Assembly (NCBI RefSeq): GCF_001419745.1
Contig: NZ_LIRJ01000071.1
Span: 1 to 36,801, forward strand
Origin: Streptomyces silaceus
GTDB taxonomy: Bacteria > Actinomycetota > Actinomycetes > Streptomycetales > Streptomycetaceae
Direction: 5' to 3'
Length of the DNA: 36,801 bases
Of this stretch, positions 16,290 through 23,927 are shown one piece after another. Every line of letters starts with the position of its first letter. Positions within the stretch are counted from its first letter, which is position 1. The notes under the pieces are model-generated. The model was not told where the DNA came from. It made no database searches and saw only the letters and a program-made list of their open reading frames with translations. A program made the position numbers and the translations under genes.

Positions 16290-16679
16290 TCAGCGGAACC
16301 CGCTTCTCGCGCCCGTCCGCCCGCAGGGGACCGGCGCGCAGGCGGGCACCGTGAACGCCTGGTCGAGAGAGGTGATCCGCAGCAGACGCCAGTTGCGGGC
16401 GTTGCCGGGGACGAGCCACACGGTGCCGTCGTTCCCGGTGACCTGCCGTCGGATCCGGACCAGCAGCCGCAGGCCGCCGGCGTCCATGAACGACACGTCG
16501 CGCAGATCCACGACGACCCGGGGGCCGGCGCGGTCGAGGAGTGCCGTTACGCGGGGGGTGAGCTCCTGGTCGGCCCAGGCATCGAGTTCACCCCAGAACG
16601 CAAGGACATCAGTGCCGTTCACCACGCGGTGGCGCAGGCCGAAGGTGAAGTCGGCGGTGCCCGTTTCCCAGTCCAGCAG
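16290..16679 (-). CDS. STAS-domain protein, probably CTG-initiated
   Basis: Anti-sigma-factor-antagonist-like STAS protein (129 aa from the chosen start). The core reads V-L-A-F-W-G-E-L-D-A-W and V-V-V-D-L-R-D-V-S-F-M-D-A-G-G-L-R, matching SpoIIAA (LSFMDSSGL). The SpoIIAA phospho-acceptor Ser58 is Ala here and the next residue is Gly, so partner switching by phosphorylation at this site looks impossible. The GTG at 16625 would cut off the first beta strand (F-T-F-G-L-R-H-R-V-V). The frame stays open upstream to a TAA that is part of AAGGAGTAAGGAC, and the only sensible start after that ribosome site is CTG at 16679 (8 bp). It has no anti-sigma kinase gene next to it. Confidence 0.78.
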   Translation of the reverse strand: MLDWETGTADFTFGLRHRVVNGTDVLAFWGELDAWADQELTPRVTALLDRAGPRVVVDLRDVSFMDAGGLRLLVRIRRQVTGNDGTVWLVPGNARNWRLLRITSLDQAFTVPACAPVPCGRTGARSGFR

Positions 16680-16889
16680 TGTCCTTACTCCTTAACAGAG
16701 AGTAGTCAAAAAAGGGTGGCGCGGCGTACGAAGACCGGCGCCGGACGCCACCGGGGTCCTGGGCGGCACCGAGGTCATACGTCCATCGTTCCCGCTCAGC
16801 GCCGTTCGTACCCTCGTTCGGCGGGGAGATTGGAGCGGATGTGAAACTGATGGAAGGTCAACTCCGTGACTACGCAGAGTAGTTGTCGG

Positions 16890-17864
16890 TCAGTGGGGAT
16901 CTTGGGGAGCGGTGCGGAAGGCCCGACGGTAACCGCCGGGTGTCGTGCCCAAGGCGCGCAGGAAACGCCTGCGGAGATTCGTCGCCGACGACAGCCCCGA
17001 GCGCCGGGCCACCGCGTCCAGAGGGAGGTCGGTCGACTCCAGCAACTCTCTTGCCAGGGAGATGCGTTGGCCGAGCAGCCACTGGCCGGGGCTGACGCCC
17101 ACCTGGTCGGCGAAGCGCCGGGCCAGCGTACGCGCCGAGACGCCCGCGTGCGCCGCGAGGTCGTCCAGGCCGATCGGCTCGGCGAGGCGCTCCGCCGCCC
17201 AGGCGAGCAGCGGGGCGAGCGAGCCGTCGAACTGGGCGGGATGCGCGGGCGCCGCGTACTGGAGCTGGCCGCCTTCGCGGTGCGGCGGCATCACCATGTT
17301 CCGCGCGACGCGCGCGGCGTACGCGGCGCCCTGGTCGGCACGCACCAGGTGCAGGCACAGGTCCACGCCCGCGCCGGCCCCCGCGCTGGTGGCCACGTCG
17401 CCGTGGTCCACGTACAGCACGTCGGGATCGACCTCCACGGCCGGGAAACGCGCGGCGAGTTCGTCCGCGAGGGCCCAGTGGGTGGTCGCGCTCCGCCCGT
17501 CCAGCAGCCCCGCGTGCGCGAGGGCGAAGGCGCCGGAGCAGATGCTGATCAGCCGCGCGCCGCGGTCGTGCGCGCGCCGCAGGGCGTCCGCGACGGCGGG
17601 GGAGGGGGCCTCGTCCGTGGGGGTCCAGCCCGGGACGACCACGGTGTCGGCCCGGTCGAGCGCGTCGAGGCCGTCGGTCACCGCCATGTCGTACCCGGCA
17701 CGCGTCGCCAGGGGACCCGGCCGCTCCGTGCAGACGCCGAACACGTACCGCGTGCTGATGCCGCGCCGCTCGATCCCGAACACCTCGGCCGCACAGGCGA
17801 GTTCGAAGGTGGACTGGGGCTCGTGGACGAGGGCGACGACACGGTGCGGGGCAGCGGGGCTCAT
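16890..17864 (-). CDS. GlxA-type AraC-family regulator with DJ-1/PfpI domain
   Basis: 324 aa. The N-terminal DJ-1/PfpI-like (class I glutamine amidotransferase-like) domain begins R-V-V-A-L-V-H-E and contains the nucleophile-elbow sequence I-S-I-C-S-G-A-F-A-L-A. The C-terminal AraC domain has two helix-turn-helix units (L-A-A-H-A-G-V-S-A-R-T-L-A-R-R-F and V-A-R-R-S-G-L-S-S-A-T-N-L-R-R-R-F). ATG 17864 lies 6 bp after TACTTT (17876-17871), suggesting a leaderless mRNA. It is divergent from the cupin gene, the probable target. The ligand of such regulators is generally unknown; the amidotransferase-like domain is usually a sensor rather than an enzyme. Confidence 0.88.
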   Translation of the reverse strand: MSPAAPHRVVALVHEPQSTFELACAAEVFGIERRGISTRYVFGVCTERPGPLATRAGYDMAVTDGLDALDRADTVVVPGWTPTDEAPSPAVADALRRAHDRGARLISICSGAFALAHAGLLDGRSATTHWALADELAARFPAVEVDPDVLYVDHGDVATSAGAGAGVDLCLHLVRADQGAAYAARVARNMVMPPHREGGQLQYAAPAHPAQFDGSLAPLLAWAAERLAEPIGLDDLAAHAGVSARTLARRFADQVGVSPGQWLLGQRISLARELLESTDLPLDAVARRSGLSSATNLRRRFLRALGTTPGGYRRAFRTAPQDPH

Positions 17865-17934
17865 GGCAGGAAAGTACCGTGCGACGACTTTTCTGACACT
17901 CGGCGGGGCGGACGCGGCCCGACAGGCTGGTGCC
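17865..17934. promoter_or_regulatory. Divergent promoter region, araC-like / cupin genes
   Basis: Only 70 bp separate the two start codons. On the - strand GTGTCA (17899-17894) and TACTTT (17876-17871) are 17 bp apart, with the ATG 6 bp further. On the + strand CAGGCT (17923-17928) stands 6 bp before the cupin ATG, and CTGACA (17893-17898) is the only -35-like hexamer but is 24 bp away. The overlapping -35 elements imply that one regulator can affect both genes. Confidence 0.4.
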
Positions 17935-18270
17935 ATGACGACAGAACAGAACACCGCGTCCGGCTACGTCTGGTCGGCCGTGCAGGACGCCCCCGCCCGG
18001 GAACTCTTCCCCGGTATCCGCCTGCGCTCCCTGTGGAAGGGAGCCGACGGCGCGCACGCCCACGTACTCGAAATGGATCCGCGGTCCCGGTGGGAGGGCA
18101 TCGACGTGCACGAGCCGGGACCCGAGGAGGTCTACGTGATCTCCGGCGTCTTCAACGACGGTGAACGCGACTACCCGGCGGGCTCGTTCATCCACGCGCC
18201 CGCGGGCTCCTCGCACATTCCGCAGACGACGACCGGCTGCACGCTGTTCCTCTTCTACCCCGAGGGATAG
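17935..18270 (+). CDS. Small cupin-domain protein (ChrR-like)
   Basis: Single-domain cupin of 111 aa. Motif 1 is D-V-H-E-P-G-P-E-E-V-Y-V-I-S-G and motif 2 is Y-P-A-G-S-F-I-H-A-P-A-G-S-S-H, supplying His/Glu ligands for a metal ion. This resembles the anti-ECF-sigma ChrR C-terminal cupin and related stand-alone proteins. It lacks a zinc-finger anti-sigma domain, so it is more likely a small enzyme or sensor than an anti-sigma factor. The ATG at 17935 has no ribosome site but a -10-like CAGGCT 6 bp upstream, again suggesting a leaderless mRNA. It is divergent from the GlxA-type regulator. Confidence 0.8.
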   Translation: MTTEQNTASGYVWSAVQDAPARELFPGIRLRSLWKGADGAHAHVLEMDPRSRWEGIDVHEPGPEEVYVISGVFNDGERDYPAGSFIHAPAGSSHIPQTTTGCTLFLFYPEG

Positions 18271-18276
18271 CCCCGC

Positions 18277-18299
18277 GCCCTGCCCCGCCGGGGCAGGGC
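18277..18299. terminator. Strong bidirectional hairpin terminator
   Basis: GCCCTGCCCC and GGGGCAGGGC form a perfect 10-bp stem over a 3-base loop. It occupies nearly the whole gap between the convergent cupin and MocR genes and touches the MocR stop codon. Confidence 0.75.
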
Positions 18300-19759
18300 T
18301 ACGCCCGGCTGCGCTCCGCGCACTCCAGGAGCGTCGGCAGCGCCCGTTCCAGCACGTCGACGCCGTGTGCGTACGGCAGCCTGAGCCGGTCGCGGAAGCC
18401 GTCCACCGCCGAGAACGCGGAGCCCGGTACGACGGCCACACCCCGGCGCCGCGCCAGCTGCGCGAGCGCCTCCGTGTCGGCGCCCGGCACACGCACCCAC
18501 AGTGCCGGGCCGCCGGCGGGCGTGTCCCACTCCCAGCGCGGCGCGCGTCTCCGCAACAGCTCCTCCGCGCCCGCCCGTTGCTCGCGCAGCACGGCGCGGC
18601 GCGCCGCCCGTGCCTCCGGCAGCCGCCCGAGCAGCCGCACCGCCACCAGCTGGTCCACCACCGGACACGACAGGTCCACCGATGTCTTGATCTTCGCCAG
18701 GCGCGCCACGACCTGCGGCGACGACCGCACCCAGCCCACCCGCAGCCCGCCCCAGAACAGCTTCGACAGCGTCCCGACCGTGATCGTCGACGCCGACGGG
18801 AGCCGGGCCGCCAGGGGCACCGGCGCCCCGTCGCCCGCCAGCCCGAGCTCCGCGCACGCGGTGTCCTCCACGGTGAACAGCTCCCGCTCGCCGAGCGCCG
18901 CCGCCCACCGGCGCAGCGCCGCGTCGTCCAGACTGCGGCCCGTCGGGTTGTGCACGGCCGGCTGCAGATAGACGAGCCGGGGCCGCACCGACGCGGCGAG
19001 CCGCCGCACGGCCGCGGCGTCGGAGCCGTCGTCTCCCGCCCCCGGACGGTCGCCGCCGACCGGCACGAGCCGCGCGCCGCGCGAGCGCAGCGCCTCCAGC
19101 GCGCCCCGGTACGTGGGGTTCTCCACCACGACCGTGTCGCCCGGGTCCACCAGCGCCTGCGCGACCAGCCACACCGCCTGCTGGGAGCCGGAGGTGACGA
19201 GGATCTGGTCCGCGTCCGTGGGCACCCCGGCCGCGCGGTAGTACGCGGCGACGCCCTCGCGCAACGCGGGCAGCCCGTAGGGCACATAGCCGTCGCCCCG
19301 CAGCAGCGGCGCGAGGTCCGCGCCCGACAGCGCCCCCACCACGTCACCCACCGCGCCGAGCCCCTCCAGCGCCCCGCTCGTCAGATCCGCGGGGCCCTGC
19401 GAAGCGGCCTCGCCCGCCGTTTCCGCGCCGCCCGCCCGCGCGTCGAAGCTGGCGAGCCGCCCCTCTCCCACGCCCCGCTCCAGCGACCCCGAACCGCGCA
19501 GTCGCGACCCGCTGCCCCGGCGGCTCTCCAGCCAGCCCTCGCTCTCCAGGAGGCTGTACGCGGCCGTCACCGTGGAGCGGCTCACGCCCAGCACGAGCGC
19601 CAGCTCCCGCTGGGACGGCAGGGTGGTGCCGGGCGCCACGTCCGCCCGCTCGGCCAGCTCCCGCAGCGCGTCTGCGAGCCGGCGCGGCAGCGGCCCCGAG
19701 CCCTCCGCCGACCAGCCGGTGAGCAGCCGCGACAATCGGGCCGCCGGGATCTTCGCCAT
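18299..19759 (-). CDS. MocR-type regulator (GntR HTH fused to PLP aminotransferase fold)
   Basis: 486 aa. The N-terminal winged helix-turn-helix of the GntR family (L-P-S-Q-R-E-L-A-L-V-L-G-V-S-R-S-T-V near residues 45-65, then L-E-S-E-G-W-L-E-S) is joined by a linker to a fold-type I aminotransferase domain. The PLP lysine is Lys333 in V-G-T-L-S-K-L-F-W-G-G. H-N-P-T-G-R (residue ~270) and R-V-G-W are the other usual cofactor segments. ATG 19759 is preceded by GGAGGACGGGGG. Such proteins sense PLP or an amino acid and usually control a divergent gene. Here the divergent gene is the collapsed UPF0261/PEP-hydrolase locus, so the regulator may have lost its target. Confidence 0.9.
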   Translation of the reverse strand: MAKIPAARLSRLLTGWSAEGSGPLPRRLADALRELAERADVAPGTTLPSQRELALVLGVSRSTVTAAYSLLESEGWLESRRGSGSRLRGSGSLERGVGEGRLASFDARAGGAETAGEAASQGPADLTSGALEGLGAVGDVVGALSGADLAPLLRGDGYVPYGLPALREGVAAYYRAAGVPTDADQILVTSGSQQAVWLVAQALVDPGDTVVVENPTYRGALEALRSRGARLVPVGGDRPGAGDDGSDAAAVRRLAASVRPRLVYLQPAVHNPTGRSLDDAALRRWAAALGERELFTVEDTACAELGLAGDGAPVPLAARLPSASTITVGTLSKLFWGGLRVGWVRSSPQVVARLAKIKTSVDLSCPVVDQLVAVRLLGRLPEARAARRAVLREQRAGAEELLRRRAPRWEWDTPAGGPALWVRVPGADTEALAQLARRRGVAVVPGSAFSAVDGFRDRLRLPYAHGVDVLERALPTLLECAERSRA

Positions 19760-19884
19760 GCCCCCGTCCTCCCGCACGCCGGCTCGTCCCACGCGCAGGC
19801 CAATCGGCCCCCACTGGTCGTTGTCACGGGCACGGACCGGCCGCAGGATCGGCAGCACCGCGCACATGAAGGAGTGTGAACGAC

Positions 19885-20650
19885 ATGGCGACCGTGGTCC
19901 TGGTCGGAACGCTGGACACCAAGGGCGAGGAGTACGCCTGGCTGCGGGAACGGCTCCGCGAGTACGGCAGCGACGTCCTGATCGTCGACACCGGCGTCCT
20001 GCCGCCGCCCGACGGGGGACCCGTCGCCGACGTGCCGGCCGACACGGTGGCGCGCGCCGCCGGACACGAGCCGGCCGACCTGCGCGCCGCCGGCGACCGC
20101 GGCGCCGCCGTCGCCGCGATGGCCGAGGGGGTGACCCGTGTGGTCCTCGACCTGTACCGCGAGGGCAGGCTGCACGCGGTGCTCGCCGCGGCGGGCAGCG
20201 GCGGCTCGGCCATCGCGGCCCAGGCCATGCGGGCGCTGCCCATCGGCGTACCGAAGGTCCTGGTCAGCACCATGGCGGGCGGGGACGTGGCGCCGTACGT
20301 CGACAGCAGCGACCTCACGATGATGTACAGCGTCGTCGACGTGTCCGGCATCAACTCCGTATCGCGGCAGGTCCTCGGCAACGCGGCCGCCGCCGCGGCC
20401 GGCATGGCCCGGCGTCAGGAGCGCGGGCACGAGGAACTCGCGGGCCCGCGCCGCAAGGTCGTCGCCGCCACCATGTTCGGCGTGACCACCCCGGCCGTCG
20501 ACGCGGCCCGCGCCCGGCTCGCCGAACTCGGATACGAGGTCCTCGTCTTCCACGCCACCGGCGCCGGGGGACGCGCCGTCGAGAAGCTCGCCGCCGACGG
20601 CCTCCTGGACGGCGTGCTCGACCTGACGACCACCGAACTCGCCTCTTCCT
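19885..20650 (+). pseudogene. UPF0261 (Tm-1-like ATP-binding) gene, 3' part lost
   Basis: The frame from ATG 19885 (GGAG 10 bp upstream) matches the start of UPF0261 proteins: V-L-V-G-T-L-D-T-K-G-E-E, then A-A-A-G-S-G-G-S-A-I-A-A and S-T-M-A-G-G-D-V-A-P-Y-V and then G-V-T-T-P-A-V-D. Family members are about 400 aa with two domains; the match stops after some 254 residues at L-D-L-T-T-T-E-L-A. From about 20645 the + reading moves by one phase into the end of a different protein, while this frame runs on as a low-complexity Ser/Arg/Pro tail to 20982. The missing second half would be about 145 residues. The product is probably non-functional. GTG at 19876 is in frame but too close to the ribosome site. 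Confidence 0.8.
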
Positions 20651-21161
20651 CGACCAGCTCAAGGCCATGGGTTTCGCCGGCGTGCAGAACTTTCCCACGG
20701 TCGGCCTGTACGACGGCACGTTCCGGGGCAACCTGGAGGAGACCGGCATGGGATACGGCCTGGAGGTCGACATGGTCCGCGCCGCCCACGAGCGGGACCT
20801 GCTCACCGCGCCCTACGTCTTCGACCCGGAGCAGGCCGCCGACATGGCGCGGGCGGGCGCCGACGTGCTCGTCCCGCACGTCGGCCTCACCACGAAGGGT
20901 TCCATCGGCGCGGGCACCGCGCTCACCCTCGACCAGGCCGCGGCCGCGGTCCAGGCGATGCACGACGCGGCCAAGGCCGTGAACCCGGACGTGCTGGTGC
21001 TCTGCCACGGCGGCCCCATCGCCGAGCCGGAGGACGCGCGGTACGTCCTCGAACACACCACCGGCATCGTCGGGTTCTTCGGCGCCTCGTCGATCGAACG
21101 CCTGCCCACGGAGCGGGCCATCGTCGACCAGACGCGCGCGTTCAAGTCCCTGGGGTCCTGA
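20645..21161 (+). pseudogene. PEP-hydrolase-family TIM-barrel gene, 5' part lost
   Basis: This frame resumes with R-L-F-L-D-Q-L-K-A-M-G-F-A-G and continues F-P-T-V-G-L-Y-D-G-T-F-R, H-V-G-L-T-T-K-G-S-I-G-A, V-L-C-H-G-G-P-I-A and G-A-S-S-I-E-R-L-P-T-E-R-A. That is the second half of the phosphoenolpyruvate-hydrolase-like (PF09370-type) TIM barrel which normally follows UPF0261 as the next gene, or is fused to it as in plant Tm-1. About 170 of roughly 275 residues remain; the first ~100 and any start codon with a ribosome site are missing. The fragment is out of frame with the UPF0261 part. Both termini that would flank a single deletion are present. Confidence 0.82.
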
Positions 21162-21180
21162 GCTCCCGGAACGCGGTCGC

Positions 21181-21231
21181 CCCGCCTCTCACCGGACCCG
21201 CTCCGACGGGTCCGCGGTCACCAGAGGCGGG
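21181..21231. terminator. Two-stage hairpin between collapsed locus and M23 gene
   Basis: The inner stem CGGACCCG/CGGGTCCG (21193-21200 with 21207-21214) has a 6-base loop. The outer arms CCCGCCTCT (21181-21189) and AGAGGCGGG (21223-21231) are also perfectly complementary. The structure lies between convergent reading frames and includes the stop of the M23 gene, so it should end both transcripts. Confidence 0.65.
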
Positions 21232-21871
21232 CGCCCCGCCGGGCCAGGTACTTGAAGGGACTCACGTCGGAGCCGTAGTAGCGCCGGGCCCGGATCTCCA
21301 GATGGAGATGGGGCCCGGTGGCGCGCCCGGTGGCACCGCTGCTCCCGAGCCGCGCACCGGTGCCGACGCGGGCACCCCTGCGCACGCCGATGCGCGACAG
21401 GTGCGCGTACACGGCGAAGTGCCCGTCCGGCATCCGTACGGTGACGGCGTTTCCGTACGCGCCCGACCAACTGGCCAGCACCACGGTCCCGCCGCCCACC
21501 GCGTACACGGCGGTGCCCTGCGGGACCGCGAGGTCGATGCCGGTGTGATACCCGGCGAGCCAGTCGCCGCGCACGCCGTAGTGCGTGGTGATCCGGTAGT
21601 GCCGCCGCAGCGGCAGAGCACACCGTCCCGGCGGCCCGACCGGGGCCATGCCGCGTTCCTCGTCGACGGGGAACTCCGCGTCGGCGTCGGCGAGTGCCGC
21701 CTCGAACCCGGCGTCGTAGGTGGCCGTGCAGGAGTCCTCGGACTCCGAGGCCGCGACCGGGCCGGCTGCCCCCAGGGAGAGCGCGCCGCCCGCCAACAGC
21801 ACCGCGGCCATGCCCAGTGCGTCACGTCGTGTGGTGCCCGCTTCGCGCGGGCCGTCTATGTGGTAGCACAT
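21218..21871 (-). CDS. Secreted M23-family metallopeptidase (LytM-like)
   Basis: 217 aa. The N terminus T-T-R-R-D-A-L-G-M-A-A-V-L-L-A-G-G-A is a Tat-type signal with an A-A-S-E region for cleavage. A short Cys-containing linker leads to a full LytM/peptidase_M23 domain. Zinc and catalytic residues are visible: H109-T-G-I-D113 (HxxxD) and P-H188-L-H190-L-E-I (HxH). It should cut peptidoglycan cross-links or interpeptides outside the cell. The N-terminal His of the usual motif also has a counterpart in I-T-T-H-Y-G-V-R. ATG 21871 is chosen because it leaves a normal signal peptide; GTG 21883 and a longer frame to 21907 are possible. The 81 bp upstream hold no clear promoter. Confidence 0.85.
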   Translation of the reverse strand: MCYHIDGPREAGTTRRDALGMAAVLLAGGALSLGAAGPVAASESEDSCTATYDAGFEAALADADAEFPVDEERGMAPVGPPGRCALPLRRHYRITTHYGVRGDWLAGYHTGIDLAVPQGTAVYAVGGGTVVLASWSGAYGNAVTVRMPDGHFAVYAHLSRIGVRRGARVGTGARLGSSGATGRATGPHLHLEIRARRYYGSDVSPFKYLARRGARLW

Positions 21872-21952
21872 CTCAGCCAGCACACATCTCGCCGCCGGGG
21901 AACGCACGTCGACTGCGCCATCCGGTGTACGGCGGGGCGCGGGGCGCAGGGG

Positions 21953-23098
21953 TCAGTGGCCGGTGGCGCGCAGGCCGCGGAACATGTCGGTGAGCGGGGC
22001 GGGGGCCTCGGGATGGAAGATCACGTCGAGGGCACGGGCGGATTCGCCGGCCATCTCGCCGGCCCGGGCGAACATCTCCTGTTCGTAGGCGCGCACACCG
22101 GCGCAGTGGTCGTCGGGGTGGGCGAGGAGGTGGCGGGCGAGTTCGGCGCCGTCGAACAGGGCGAGGTTCGCGCCCTCGCCGGCGAAGGGCGACATCAGGT
22201 GGGCCGCGTCCCCCAGGAGTGTGACGCCGGGGCGGCTCTGCCAGGTCAGTCCGGCGGGCAGTGCGTGGATCCAGCGGGGGGTGAGCGGCCCGTCGGCGTC
22301 GGCGATCATGCGCCGCAGGGCGCTGTCCCAGTTCGGGAAGTGCGCGAGCACGGCCTGCTTCGCCGCGGCGGTGTCGGCGAAGTCGATGGTGCCGAGCCAT
22401 GCCTCGTCGGCGCGCAGGGCGACATAGAGGTGAAGGCTGCCGTCCGTCTCGCGGTGGGCGAGGAACCCCTTCTCGTCGCCGAGGGCGAAGAACATGCCGC
22501 CGCCGATGAGCGCCGCGGCCTCGGGGTGCCGTCGGTCGGCGTCCTCGAGGTCGAGTTCGACGAAGGAGATGCCGCTGTAGGCGGGGCGGGCGTCGGTGAG
22601 CAGGGGGCGGACCCTGGACCAGGCACCGTCCGCGCCGATCAGGAGATCGGTGGTGAAGACGCTGCCGTCGGCGAGGGCGACCTCGTGCCGGCCGTCGCCC
22701 AGCGGGCGCGCCTGCGTGACCTTGGAGCCCCAGCGCACGGCGCCGTCGGGCAGCGAGCCGAGGAGGAGGTCGCGCAGGTGGCCGCGGTCGATCTCGGGCC
22801 GGGTGCCGGCGGAGTCGTCTGCCTCCTCGTGGACGACGGCGGCGTGCTGGTCCAGCACGCGCAGCGCCTGGCCGCCGGGGTGGACCTTGGCCAGGAACGC
22901 GTCGTGCAGCCGCGCTTGGCGCAGGGCCTGCTGGCCGGTGTCGTCGTGGATGTCGAGCATCCCGCCCTGGGCGCGGGCGTCGGCGGAGGGGTCGAGGTCG
23001 ACCACGGGCGCGTCGATGCCGTTGACGTGCAGGACGCGGGCGAGCGTCAGGCCGCCCAGACCGCCCCCGACGATGGCGATGGGGTGGTGCGGATTCAT
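21953..23098 (-). CDS. TetX-like FAD-dependent monooxygenase
   Basis: 381-aa group A flavoprotein monooxygenase. The dinucleotide motif I-V-G-G-G-L-G-G-L is at the N terminus. G-G-M-L-D-I-H-D-D-T-G-Q aligns with the GGTLDLHKGSGQ segment of TetX. D-G-A-W-S-R-V-R corresponds to the DG motif, and L-L-G-D-A-A-H-L-M-S-P-F-A-G-E-G is the second FAD motif, nearly the same as in TetX. The C-terminal helix Y-E-Q-E-M-F-A-R-A also matches. It therefore resembles tetracycline-inactivating and related aromatic hydroxylases, but the substrate cannot be deduced. GTGGAGGC precedes the ATG. Two ACGAAC-NN-GTTCGT operators lie between it and the tetR gene 43 bp upstream. Confidence 0.85.
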   Translation of the reverse strand: MNPHHPIAIVGGGLGGLTLARVLHVNGIDAPVVDLDPSADARAQGGMLDIHDDTGQQALRQARLHDAFLAKVHPGGQALRVLDQHAAVVHEEADDSAGTRPEIDRGHLRDLLLGSLPDGAVRWGSKVTQARPLGDGRHEVALADGSVFTTDLLIGADGAWSRVRPLLTDARPAYSGISFVELDLEDADRRHPEAAALIGGGMFFALGDEKGFLAHRETDGSLHLYVALRADEAWLGTIDFADTAAAKQAVLAHFPNWDSALRRMIADADGPLTPRWIHALPAGLTWQSRPGVTLLGDAAHLMSPFAGEGANLALFDGAELARHLLAHPDDHCAGVRAYEQEMFARAGEMAGESARALDVIFHPEAPAPLTDMFRGLRATGH

Positions 23099-23110
23099 GC
23101 CTCCACGGTA

Positions 23111-23139
23111 ACGAACATGTTCGTGACGAACAAGTTCGT
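23111..23139. promoter_or_regulatory. Two tandem TetR operators before the monooxygenase gene
   Basis: ACGAACATGTTCGT (23111-23124) and ACGAACAAGTTCGT (23126-23139) are 14-bp dyads with perfect 6-base arms, spaced 15 bp centre to centre. They fill the gap between tetR and the monooxygenase start. A third copy stands before tetR at 23880-23893. Confidence 0.85.
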
Positions 23140-23141
23140 GC

Positions 23142-23849
23142 TTACTCTCCCGATGTCCCGTCTGCCGTCGCCTCTACGGTCACGGGAGTGGACTGAATGC
23201 CGTTGACCAGCATGTTCACGCTCCAGAGGCGACGCTCGGAGGGGGTGCCCGAGACGAGGTTGCCGGCTTGCGCGCGCACGTGCGGGTGCACCTCGGGGGA
23301 GGCCTCGGCGAGGTTCTGGCGCAGCCGTGCCCAGTCCTGCTCGGCGCGGGAGTCCTCGCGGCGGGCGGAGTGCTCGGCGGCGGACGAGGTGGCGCTCTGC
23401 AGGAGGAGGTCGACGCCCCAGGCGGCCTGGCGGTCCGGTACGCCGCCTTCGGCGAGCAGCGCGAGCAGCGTGTCGAGCAGGGTGAGGTAGTTGTCGCCGG
23501 ACGGGCGGGCGCTCAGGGCGGACTGGGCGAGCGCGGGGTGGGCGAACAGGACCTCCTCGTAGCTGGCGAGGACGGCGTCGAGGCGGGTGCGCCAGTCCGC
23601 GCCGACGGGGGAGGAGTCCAGCTCGACGCGGCCCAGGAGCCGGTCCAGGATCTCGCCGTGCAGCTCGGCGGTGTTGGCGACGTAGACGTACAGCGATGCC
23701 GGGCCGGTGTCCAGGGCCTGGGCGAGGCGGCGCATGGTGACGCGTTGCAGGCCCTCCCGCTCCATCAGGGACACGGCGGTGTCGATGATTCCCTCGCGGG
23801 TGAGGGCGGGCTTGGCGGGGCGCTCGCGGCGGCTCTGCGGGGTGGGCAT
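23142..23849 (-). CDS. TetR-family repressor of the monooxygenase
   Basis: 235 aa with an N-terminal helix-turn-helix (R-E-G-I-I-D-T-A-V-S-L-M, then V-T-M-R-R-L-A-Q-A-L, then G-P-A-S-L-Y-V-Y-V). A TetR_C-type ligand domain of the kind found in TetR/TcR-class repressors follows, including H-P-A-L-A-Q-S-A. ATG 23849 has no ribosome site but follows TAGACT (23861-23856) by 6 bp, so the message is probably leaderless. The operator at 23880-23893 covers the -35 region, consistent with autorepression. The same dyad twice in front of the monooxygenase makes a drug- or metabolite-inducible pair likely. Confidence 0.88.
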   Translation of the reverse strand: MPTPQSRRERPAKPALTREGIIDTAVSLMEREGLQRVTMRRLAQALDTGPASLYVYVANTAELHGEILDRLLGRVELDSSPVGADWRTRLDAVLASYEEVLFAHPALAQSALSARPSGDNYLTLLDTLLALLAEGGVPDRQAAWGVDLLLQSATSSAAEHSARREDSRAEQDWARLRQNLAEASPEVHPHVRAQAGNLVSGTPSERRLWSVNMLVNGIQSTPVTVEATADGTSGE

Positions 23850-23855
23850 GCCCCG

Positions 23856-23893
23856 AGTCTAGGCTCGGGCGTGTTCGGGACGAACGCGTTCGT
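23856..23893 (-). promoter_or_regulatory. tetR promoter with overlapping operator
   Basis: On the - strand the perfect palindrome ACGAACGCGTTCGT (23893-23880) overlaps the -35 position of a promoter whose -10 is TAGACT (23861-23856). The start codon is 6 bp beyond. A further half-site, GTTCGGGACGAAC-like, is seen at 23873-23885. Confidence 0.75.
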
Positions 23894-23927
23894 GCCTGGT
23901 CGGGGCGGTCTCGTCGAGGCGGTGGCG

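Noticed and set aside
16700..16889. A sigma-B-type promoter (GTTT...GGGTA) for the STAS gene
   Set aside because: GGGTA and GTTT are present on the - strand but about 30 bp apart, twice the accepted spacing.
20600..20700. An insertion sequence or transposon scar as cause of the collapsed UPF0261 locus
   Set aside because: No terminal inverted repeats, target duplication or transposase remnant is visible; a simple deletion or assembly error explains the join better.
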